Below, one piece after another: positions 12,429 through 22,879 of a DNA stretch of 64,000 bases. The DNA is from Geranomyces variabilis (lineage: Eukaryota > Chytridiomycota > Chytridiomycetes > Spizellomycetales > Powellomycetaceae), in assembly GCA_027603065.1 (NCBI GenBank), contig JADGJP010000059.1, positions 21,617 to 85,616 on the forward strand, written 5' to 3'. The first letter of the stretch is position 1. The number at the start of each line of letters is the position of its first letter. The translations under genes were made by a program, and so were the position numbers. The notes under the pieces were generated by a model, which saw only the letters and a program-made list of their open reading frames with translations, was not told the origin of the DNA and did not search any database.

Positions 12429-14595
12429 TCAATCATCATCTTTAGATGCTCGCTTCTTTTTGCCTTTCTTTGCCTGCTTCGTCTTCAGTCTAGCGTTTAA
12501 CATCTGTGCTGTGTGCTTCTTAATGGTCTCGCGGTCCGGTACGTCGCCATAATCGTCGTCGTCCTCGTCATCTGCGGGCGGCCAAATCCGTTAGCTATCC
12601 CACATTTAAAATCGCAAGACCGTGCAGACGGCGCACCTTCTCCGCCAGACTCCTCGAACTCCACGGGTCGTAATTTGACACGAGTGTTGTAGACAGGCAG
12701 TTGAGATGGGCTGACTTGGAAGATGCTTGTTGGTTCTCCGGCGGGTTGTTGCGCTGCGGGCTGAGGCACCACGGGCTGTGACGGTTGCATCAAGAGGGGT
12801 GAGAATGAGACGAAATAAAAGTCTGCCCTAACACCTCATACCTCGGGCAGTTCTTTGCCTTGTACGTTGTTAGCGAGATGTTCAAGTTTGCGGATGCATA
12901 CGTCCAATATCTGCACAACCGAGTCGTCGGACATCTTTATTGGCGCACTATCGGGCTTCAGGCGAATGTGTTTAGTACAACTATTAGAACCTTCGGACCG
13001 CAACGGGTGTGTTTCTCACCAGTTGGATACCATCCACCTTTGCAGACAGATGCTGCACGCCAGCCTTGGCATTGTTCATCAACTTGGCCACGCGCTCGTA
13101 CTTGACCTTGGCGTCCACCATCTTGGCCTCGCCTTCCGTCAAGTGCTGCTGCATCTCTTCGATCATTCGCCGCGAGTGAGCATGTTTTGCCTCCCCAGAG
13201 TATTTCAACTCCTCGTACTCGGCGGTTATTGCCTGCTTCTTCTTTTTGAGATCCTCGTTGCGAAGCTCGTTCGCCTTTTGCAGTTGCGACAGATGCTCAT
13301 GAGTATCGCCTTGAGATTGATATTTGGAGATGACCTCGTTGATGTCAAACACGCCTGTAGCTTCTTTCACCAGGCGCATGTTCTCATCATATTCGGCAAT
13401 CTTCTTTTCGCGCGCTTCGTCGTACTGCTCTTTGTTGGCTTCAGCAGACATGGCGAGGTCGTTTGCTTGGTCCTCAAGTTGAAGTTTCTGAGTGTGGGCG
13501 ATGTGGTCAGGCCAGAGGTTGACGAGCGTGAAGGGCATCGCGAGGGCAGGTTACCTTCCAATCGATCTTATCAGCAACCTCCATCTTTTGCTTGACCAAC
13601 TCCTTCCTGGCCTGCAAATCTTTCTCTCGCTCCTTGCGCTCCTCGTTGATCTGCTGCTCGAAGCGAGTCAGCTCTGCCTGAACGAATAGAGCTGTCAGAT
13701 TAGTAGTCGCATCAAATGTGGAACCCTACCTGAATTAACTTACCTTGGCGACCTCCTTGGCATGATTTGCGTCCCGCGACATCATTTCCAGCTCTAACGA
13801 GTCCTGCTTTTTGATCTGCAGCGTCTTCTCAAAGTTGGTGAGCTGATTGTCGAACGTAAGGCGTTCCTCCTGTAGCCGCTTGACAATCTGCTCGTAGATT
13901 TTGCGGACAGCCTGCGCCTCGTTGTATTTGATCGTTGCTTTGTCAAGCCTGTTCTCCAGCATTCGGATTTCCTTACGATGGGAATGTACCATATGAGCTA
14001 CATTGGTCGCATCATCCAAAGCCTATTTGTCACACTGTACTTTGGCTTGCGGAGAATCTTGCAAGTTTGAAACAACGGTGTTTGCTTCTCGGCCCAAATC
14101 CGCCAGTTGGTCGCTCATCCCCCGCAGTCTTTCGTCTTTTGCTCGGGCCTCAGCCTGCAGCTCGTCGTACTTCTTGTGCATTTCGCAGATCTTTTGATCA
14201 AACTTTTCCAGCTCCGTCATTGAAACTCGACTTGCTGAGTCTTGCTCGTTCTAAGAGGGAAGCAGGTCAGTGGAACTTGCTGTTTTTGCTAACGCCGTAA
14301 TCAAATGCGTGGGTGCACCTTCTTCAGCTTTGCGATTGAGTCACTAAGCTCCTTATTGTCCATCCGAAGCTTGCTGACTTCCTCTTTGTTTTGCCGAATT
14401 GCCCATTGACTTGTTTCATAGTATGCTTTTCGATCACCCTCTGACGGCCAGCAACTTTTTTGGTCAGCTGAGCGACGAAGGTCCAAAGCTGCCAAAAGAC
14501 CAGGACTTGCATCACTGCTCACCAAGAAGCTCGAAGCGCAGCTTCATGTCATGAAGCTCCTCGTCAGCCATCGTGGCCCTGTCGTATTGCCGCAT
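12429..14595 (-). CDS. Outer dynein arm docking complex subunit 3 (CCDC151/ODAD3)
   Basis: Nine exons on the minus strand keep one frame: 14595-14523, 14440-14319, 14250-14041, 14022-13744, 13677-13555, 13487-13020, 12955-12842, 12775-12637 and 12571-12429, giving 556 residues. Nearly all of the protein is coiled coil. Diagnostic stretches are LEGDRKAYYETSQWAIRQNK near the N-terminus, HSHRKEIRMLENRLDKATIK, YNEAQAVRKIYEQIVKRLQE and VYNTRVKLRPVEFEE near the C-terminus, which match CCDC151/ODAD3. That protein helps fix outer dynein arms to axonemal doublets and is found in organisms with motile cilia or flagella. The junction between exons 3 and 4 needs an 18-base intron (14023-14040); without it a TAG interrupts the frame. 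A second start (14571) is possible. Confidence 0.88.
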
Positions 14596-15092
14596 GGCTG
14601 TTTTACACTAGAACGTTCGTTGCAGTAACAAGGCAATTGATCAACAGAAAACTGACAGCGTTGATCATAGAATTCCGCTGCCGAAAAGCCCCGCCACGCG
14701 CGTAAGCGGGCGCCCCGTATGTCACGCCCAGCTTTCCGCTTCGTGGCATTTTCCCCATTCCATCCCAGCGCTTTTTCACCGCTTCTCCACCGCCACACGA
14801 CATCGTCCTCGCCAACGTACGCCACGTTTCCCGACTGATTAATACTCATTGGGCTGGATGTACCTTCAGTTACCCTATACTGACCCAACCAGGACGGCGT
14901 GAAGCATTCTTCTTACTCGCGGCACCCTGTATAAAGACTCCGCTTTTGGCCGCTGTCGTAGCCAATTTGCAAAAGATCAAACCGACATTTACTCTCCGCT
15001 TGCCCCGCTGACTCCTACAATCGGCTGTTGATAACTCGCGGCTTCCTGCAAAGCCAGTGTCATCGCGGACATTTTGTCCCTCTTGCTGAACA
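14596..15092. promoter_or_regulatory. Divergent promoter region (ODAD3 / Sec7-type ARF-GEF)
   Basis: A 497-base gap lies between the divergent starts of ODAD3 and the Sec7 gene. Small open frames on the minus strand do not resemble proteins. It should hold both promoters. Confidence 0.5.
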
Positions 15093-18000
15093 ATGTTCAA
15101 TAACCTTTTCGGCAATAAGGACAAAGACCGAGAAAAGGAGCATGCCGGAGCAAAGGCCATCTCGGAACCCGGTCACCCCGTAGTCACGGCCAGCAGCCGA
15201 CTCTCCACTTCCACACCCGCGCCAGGTGGTGCGCAGCCGCAAGGATCCAGCGATGTATTCATAAAATTGGCGCTGGAGCAGATGCAGGCCGCTAAAGAAG
15301 CAAAGAAGCTAAGCGGCCTGAAGGACGCGTCAAAATCTGCAATGGGTATGTCAGAATCCTACGCGGGTTGTGCATGTCAAAAGGGGTTGCCGCAAGCAGG
15401 ACGCGTCTGACAACTGCTTGCCCACCCTGCAATCACCGATTCAGAGGCTCTCGAGGCGCATTCTGCAATGGATTCGCAGTCTATCCAGACTGTTTTTGCT
15501 CCATTTCAGATGGCGTGTAGGTCCCGGCAACCGGTTCTCGCGACGATCGCCATTGACTGCCTCGGAAAGCTCTTCACGTACAATTATTGGGGCCGGCACG
15601 AAGTGCTACTTGAAGGTGATTCCGCTGTGGGGGGAACCGTCGCAGATTTTGACATGGAGCCTCCACGGAAGGATGGTGCACCTCGAATATCTGGAGACGA
15701 CGATCGCAGCAGTATGGAAAGCGAAGGAGAGGGCGGTGGAGGGATGGTGGCTTTTGTGGTGGACACCATTTGCGACACGTTTGGAGGTGGGGAAAATACA
15801 GACGAGAAAGTTCAGCTGCAAATAGTGAAGGTACGCGCGGAGATGGCACATTGTGCGCATCCGGTGGTTCCGTGGTATTGAACCTTATCCAATAGGCGTT
15901 GCTGGCGGCAGTCTCAACCACGGATCCACAAGCGGCTGTTCACGGCGGCGTGCTGCTGAAGGCTGTGCGGACAACGTACAACATCTTCCTCCTGTCCAAG
16001 TCAGCCAGTACCCAGATCGTCGCGCAGGCAACATTGACGCAAATGGTTCAAGCTGTATTTGGTCGCGTGCCATCAACACCGAAAATTGTAGAGCCACCGA
16101 GCCGACCTGGTACGCCAGGTGCGGAAGGAAAAGTGGACGCCATTTCCCCAGCGAGCTCGGATGCGACTGTCAAATCCCCATCGGATGATGCGACGCCCAG
16201 CACGGCGGGAGAGCAAGGCGGAGGCACAGAAGTCAGCATTGATGATGAGCGGCCATCAACTGCCGACAGTTCCCGGATGAAGGGCACTCGAAGCATAGAC
16301 AGCATGTTAGTGCTGATTTGCTATCTGCTTTGCTCAAAATGTGCTGCAGATTTTAATCGATTATTGTTATTGCAGAAGCTACGACGGTGATACAGTCGGG
16401 GTTGCCGCGGCTCTGCGCGACCTGAGTCGCAGTGCTGCTGTGCGAGCATCGCAAGATATCCTGAACGAGGCTACCAAGAAAATCAAGGGCAATGCTACGG
16501 ATCAGTATCTCAAAGACGCGTACTTGGTCTTCCGAGCGCTATGCAAGCTCAGCATGAAACCTATCCCCGCACCGGAAGGGTAGGAATATTATGACCGTAT
16601 TCATAACCGTCGACTGGATCGCTCATTATATTTTTGTTCTACAGCGCAACTGATCTCAAGTCGCACGCAATGCGCTCGAAACTTCTTTCTTTGCACCTTG
16701 TGTTTACGATCCTTTCGTCGCACATGTACATTTTCTTCGTGCCGGCGCCTGTACTCTTTTCCCCCGGCACATCCACCAAAACTGATCCCAACGCCGTTTT
16801 ATTTGTGCATGCTGTTAAGCAATATCTATGTCTCAGTCTGAGTCGCAACGCGGTGAGCGTTGTGCCTCAGGTCTTTGACGTATCCCTTGAGATATTTGGG
16901 AAGGTCTTGGTCGGCCTGCGCGGTGTCTTAAAGGTACGCCATTGAGACTGTCTATCGAAAGCGACCGGTTTACTGATACGATTTTCTTCTTAGAAAGAGC
17001 TGTCGGTCATATTTACGGAAATCGTAATTCCAATCGTGGAAGCGCGCTCCTCCATTACATTTCACCAGCGCACCTCCCTCCTGCGATCGCTGGAGCGAAT
17101 TTTGGCCGACCCGAAGGCGGATGGTGGGCGTGTGTTGGTTGAAATATACCTAAATTATGATTGCGACGTAGAAGCTGGCGCTCGGGAGAATATCTGGGAG
17201 CGGCTCATCAATGCACTGGCCAAAGTCATGACGCAACACTACGAAGCGAGCGTCCCAAATCCTGCCGCACAGCAATCCCAGCAGCAGTCGCAACCTAGAG
17301 GCAGCGGCGGTCCGCCCGCAATCACCACCGCTAACCTGACCAGCTTCACGAAGGAGCAAGTGCGTGAATTGTACTCATCCACAGGGGACTATCAGGAGCT
17401 CAAAAAGCGTGGGCTCGAGCTCATGGTGAGGGGTGTTCTCCGCCCGCTCGTACAGTGGTGTAACGAGCGGGCCGCCACTCCTCCGTCTCAAGATGATGAC
17501 AAAGCTGTGCGGAAAAGCGAAGAAGTGGATGCATCGACAAAGCTTGGGCTCATCATCGATGAGGATGGGAAAAAGCAGACACCAGCTCCAAAGCGCGTGG
17601 CAGATGATCCGACCGCGTTCGAGACCTTGAAACAGCGAAAGCAGGTTTTGAGTGAAGGTATCAAGCAGTTTAACTTCAAGCCCAAGAAGGGCATGCAGTA
17701 CCTGCTCGATTCCGGCTGCATTCCTGCTCGGACGCCACGGGATATTGCGCGCTTCCTGCTCAACAATGATGGTCTCAACAAATCAATGATCGGCGAGTTC
17801 CTTGGCGAGGGCGAGGAGGAAAACATTGCCATCATGCACGCATTTGTCGACGAGATGGACTTTACCGCACTCACTTTTGTCGACGCTTTGCGGCACTTCC
17901 TCCAGTGCTTCCGGTTACCGGGCGAGGCACAAAAGATTGATCGATTCATGCTCAAATTCGCTGAGCGGTACGTTAAGGGCAATCCACAGACGTTCAGCAG

Positions 18001-21000
18001 CGCCGATACCGCATACGTGCTCGCATACTCGACTATTATGCTTAACACCGACCAGCACAATGCGCAAGTAAAGAATCGCATGACGAAAGCGGATTTTAAG
18101 AAGAATAACCGTGGAATCGACGAGGGCAAGGATGTTGCACCCGAATTCTTGGAAGCCATATTCGACGAGATCAATCAAAACGAGATCGTCATGAAGGACG
18201 AGCAGCCGCTTGTCACAGGAGTGAGCCCCGGAGGGCCAAATCTTCAGAGCGGCGCCGGTGGAAACAGGAGGGAGGTGGCACAATTTGCGTTGGCAAGCGA
18301 GACGATGGCGCTCAAAACCGAGGCGCTATTTAACACCATGCTCAAAGGCAAAAGCGGCAAGCGCAACGCTGTAGTTGCGAACTCGAGTAAGGACGCGAGC
18401 AGTGGAGGCGCGTTCTACGTCGCAAGCCACTTTGAACACGTCAAGGGCATGTTCCAGATTATCTGGATGAGCATTCTTACGGGTATCAGTGGTCCTCTTC
18501 AGGAGAGCGAGGATGTGGAAACCATCATTATTGCTCTCGAGGGCTTCAAGCACGCTACCCGCATCGCTTGCTTGTTTGACATGGAGCTAGAGAAGAACGC
18601 TTTCATTTCGACTCTGAGCAAGTTTACTATGCTTGGCAACATTCATGAGATGCGAGCAAAGAACTTCGAGGCCACTAAGACTCTGCTGGAAATCGCATTC
18701 ACGGAGGGCAATCACTTGGGCGGCAACTGGAAAGATGTGGTTCTGTGCATCAGCCAACTCGAGAAGCTGCAGGTTGTGGGCGGAGATGATCCCAACAAGC
18801 CGCGCTCATCGACCGACAAGCTCCAACGTCGTGAATCTTCACAGGCGATTGGGAAAACGGGCTTTCTGCACGAAGCGGCCGCGGAGGCCAGCTCGCAGGA
18901 GATGACCATTGTGGTGGACCGGATTTTCACGTCCAGTACAAAGCTCTCGGGCGCAGCGATCGTTGCGTTCGTTCGAGCGCTGTGCGAAGTTTCCTGGGAC
19001 GAGATCACCTTCTCTTCGGATCGCGAGCACCCGCGTATGTACTGTCTGCAGCGGCTCGTTGAGATGTCGTACTACAACATGAAGCGTATTCGTGTGGAGT
19101 GGTCCAACATTTGGGCAATCCTCGGTGACCATTTCAACCAGGTCGGATGCCACGCCAATAGTAATGTCGGGTACTTCGCTCTCGACAAGCTGCGGCAACT
19201 GGCAATGAAATTCTTGGAACTGGAGGAGCTTCCAAATTTCAAGTTCCAGAAGGACTTCTTGCGACCATTCGAGCACGTGCTCGGAAACAACAGCGATGTC
19301 AAAATCAAGGACATGGTGCTGGCGTGCCTGCAACAGATGATTCAAGCAAAGCACAAAAGCATTAAAAGTGGCTGGAAGGCAATGTTTGGAGCGTTTATGA
19401 GGGCCGCGCGGGAAACTCATGGTGAGGGTCGACTAAAGTCACGCATCGAGAATTCTTGTGTTGATAAAGTCTTCTTTACAGAGCCTATCGTGCTGCTTTC
19501 CTTCGATATCGTCAAAAGCATATTTAAAACCCACTTTGAAAGCGTCGTAGCAAATCAAACATTTCCGGATGCCGTTTCATGCCTTGTGGAGTTTTGCAAG
19601 AACCGAAAATTCGCCCGAACAAGCTTGCAGTCGGTAGAAATCTTACGGCAATCAATACCACGCATATACGACCTGTCGAAAACGCAGCAAGGCTCTAAAC
19701 TGCTTAGCAATGCCAGCGTTGTCAATGTGATGCGGTCCAACGAGAACCTGACGGAGTCGGTGCACCAAGGGTTGGTCGCATCGACGCCTACATCAGCTGC
19801 CACTCCCGGACCGATGGGAACGGCTGCAAAAGGATTGGGTCTCACAGGCGGCACGGCACCAGAAGACGATCCTAGCTTCAGATTCTGGTTCCCTGTCCTC
19901 TTCGGGCTTTACGAGGTCATTATGACATGTGATCTTGAAGTGCGGACAAGGTTTGTTTGCCCGGCTTTCCTTGCGCTTTTAGCCCACTCGTGCTTACGAA
20001 CCCTGTTGTTCTGTTTAGAGCGTTGAATTACCTGTTCGACACTTTAAAGCAGTACGGCGCGGCGTTCTCTCGAGATTTCTGGGAGGTGATTTCCAAAGGT
20101 GTCCTGTTCCCAATATTCGACGACCTGCGGCTGTCTCGGCAAGAGCACACCAAGTTTGCGAACAAGGAGGACATGTCTGTGTGGCTGTCGACGACATTGA
20201 TTCAAGCGCTGCGGCAATTTATCGACCTGTTTGGGCACTATTTCGATACCTTGCACTTTCAAATCGATGGTGTCCTTGAGCTGTTGACGGTCTGCATGAC
20301 TCAGGAGAACGAAACACTCGCGCGAATTGGCAGCACCTGTTTACAGCAATTCATCGAGGGCAATGTCGGCAAGCTCGACGAGGAGGTTTGGGGCAAGATT
20401 TGCACCATGTTTGTTCACCTGTTCGAAGTCACCACGCCACACGCGCTTTTCTTTGACCCCAACGACAACGGAGAAGCCCAACCTTCCACTCCCGCTGCTG
20501 ACTCTGCTGTTGCCGGCGCACCGTCCTCCATGCCTCTTCCTAGCGAGGAAACCTCGCTCGTGATCGAAACTCGTCCGCGACGCCCACGTCCTCAGAAGAA
20601 GGAGTTCCAGCAGATCATCGTCAAATGCGTCCTGCACCTTCTCATTATCCAAACGCTGCACGAGGTTCTGACGTCTGGTCCAGATGACGTCGTGTATCAT
20701 AGCCTGACCTCAAGAAACCTCTTTACTTTGATTGATTGCCTCGAGCGAAGTTACCGCTTTGCTAGAGAGTTCAACGGCGATATGGAGTTGCGAATGGCAT
20801 TGTACCGCATGGGTTTCATGAAGCAGCTGCCGAATCTGCTGAAGCAAGAGACGAGCAGTGTGTCCAGCTATCTTAACAGCTTGATCAAGATGTATTTGGA
20901 CGGCAGCGACGAGCGGAAAGGAATGCGACCTGAAATTGAGAAACGGCTTGTACCGTAAGTTGGCTCTGCATGTCTCAATTTGCAGCTGATTGCGGCGCCA

Positions 21001-21773
21001 GTGTGTAATCTCATTCTCGATGTGTTATTAGTTTGTGTCACGATATCATGCAGCATTACAACTCGCTCGATCCGGAATCAAAGCGACGGAATGTCAATGC
21101 GTGGAGACCGGTCGTCGTGACGATCCTCAATGCACTTGCCGAGTTTGACGAGGAGCAGTTCCGAACTCAAATGCCATTATTCTACGGCGAGGTTGTCAAC
21201 CTTCTCGCTCAGGACGTTACACCGGACGTCCGTCTCGTGCTGCACGCTCTCTTAATACGTACTGGAACGACATTTGGCATCTTGAGTGAGCGAGAAGCCG
21301 CCAGCGCAAGCGCGAGCCGCACATCTCTTACCGGACCGGAGCCGTTGCTGCGACACAACACGTCTAGCGCGTTTGACAACTACCAAACCAGCGATGATCC
21401 GGCATACGAGGCGGCCGTCAGGACGCCTGGAGGCAGCGTCCTTGAATCTGGTCCGATAGAAGGGATTCTCCCGGATTTGGGTATACCTGAAGCGCCGATG
21501 GACATGTCGGACGGCGACGGAACCGTACAATCGAGCACAGGAGAGGGTGGATGGATGATCAGCAACGACGAGCTGGGACAAAAACGCGACACGCCCTCTA
21601 CACCCGCAGCTTCCACGCCGCAAGCTGGTCCCGGTCGTGAGGACGCACCACCCGTTGGAGATGCCGCGTTAGCAGGGGATAGCGGTACGGGCGCGGTCGA
21701 GGAGCATGGTGGCGCGCCGCCACCGAGCGCGAACACAGGGAAAGGACTTGAAGCAGATGAAAGTTTTACATAG
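15093..21773 (+). CDS. SEC7: Sec7/BIG-type ARF guanine nucleotide exchange factor
   Basis: Eight exons (15093-15345, 15445-15830, 15896-16305, 16376-16579, 16645-16933, 16994-19950, 20019-20954, 21032-21773) give about 2058 residues, the size of large Sec7/BIG proteins. Order: DCB domain, HUS domain with the HUS-box motif LNYDCD, the catalytic Sec7 domain at about residues 720-915, then HDS domains and a disordered acidic C-terminus. The Sec7 domain has the glutamic finger in IGEFLGEGEEEN and the ARF-binding block AYSTIMLNTDQHNAQVK. It activates ARF GTPases at the trans-Golgi to drive vesicle budding. The last about 190 residues are low complexity. All introns are short and phase-consistent, so the model is strong. 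Confidence 0.95.
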
Positions 21774-21925
21774 TTTTTGAATTCAGCTTTTGAATCATAT
21801 TTCCACTTCCCATGGCACCATTTTTATGTACACTTGACAGTAGACACGCCACTCTCATGCAATCCGATTGCAGACGTCCATCCACTTTCTATTACGGGTC
21901 GCAACGCCGAGCTCGCCAACCCACC

Positions 21926-22656
21926 CTACGCGCCAGCGGTTTTAGGCTTATCGGGATCCGCAAACGCTTGTCGACACACCGTGCAGATGTAGGTAAGCTG
22001 GAAAGCGAACGTAAGAATTTGGTTCCGCAACACCGGGCCGTACTAAGGCCATCCTCAGCTTTCTCCGGCGCGCGCACCTTCATTGTAACTTCTCTCGCCT
22101 TTGACCGCGATGGATAAAAGATTGCATCTCTCATTGCGTTGCAATTTGGACACATCTTTCGTTTTTGCGGGACCGTTGGGTCGACGAGCAGATCTGTGCC
22201 TTCCACCTTCATCTCACTGGCAAAAATAGCAAGGAATGGACGAAACGTCAGGTCCGCTGCACCTGCGAGTGTCGCCAATTTTGACGAAGCGCAGCGCCTG
22301 CCGCTCACTCAGGCGCAGGAGCTCTTCGCTGGACTATAATACGCACCGGGCAACAGCCGACACGACGTGCTCGTAGACCTGCGTGTGCTCCGCTTCCTCC
22401 TCATGGCTGCAATGCCGGCAGCCAAACATTAACCGCCGCATAGTCCGCTCCTCGCGCGGATACAGCAGGTTGTTGCTGCATTGTAAAGAAAGAGAAAAGA
22501 GCGACCATTTCAAAATTAAGCACTTCCCGATCTCAGCAACACAAGTTTTTGTGCACACTGCCTGGGCGTTCCCCAGAAGCCAAGCGCGCCGGCTCGCTTC
22601 TCCTCAACAAGCGGATGGTCCACGCACCATTCGGAGCAGAAGCGAAACGAGGCCAT
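21926..22656 (-). CDS. RPB9: RNA polymerase II subunit RPB9
   Basis: Four exons on the minus strand (22656-22628, 22475-22347, 22216-22078, 21997-21926) give 122 residues, the length of yeast Rpb9. The start is MASFRFCSECNNLLYPRE, formed across the first splice. Two zinc ribbons are visible: CSEC with CRHC in the N-terminal half, and CPNC with CTVC in the C-terminal half. Rpb9 sits at the jaw of polymerase II and affects start-site choice, fidelity and TFIIS-stimulated cleavage. The C-terminal residues after the last CxxC (RQAFADPDKPKTAGA) differ from the usual ending, so the last exon boundary deserves an RNA check. The first intron (152 bases) is long for this window. Its start is divergent from the PPR gene, 223 bases away. 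Confidence 0.9.
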
Positions 22657-22879
22657 CGGAGGGTCGAGGGAGGCGAAGAGCAGCCAGCGCGGGCGACCGA
22701 CGGACTCACAAATCGCTGAGGCAAGCAATCGAAAAACAATAGTCGCGTGTATTTGGTAAGCGTGTGGTAAGCGTTATTCCTTCCTTCCTTCCGTGTTGCT
22801 CTTTTCGGAAACATCTCCTCCGACAGTCTTCCACTAGCCCCAGGCAAGAGAGAGGTAACGACTCCTTCTCGTTTTGATC

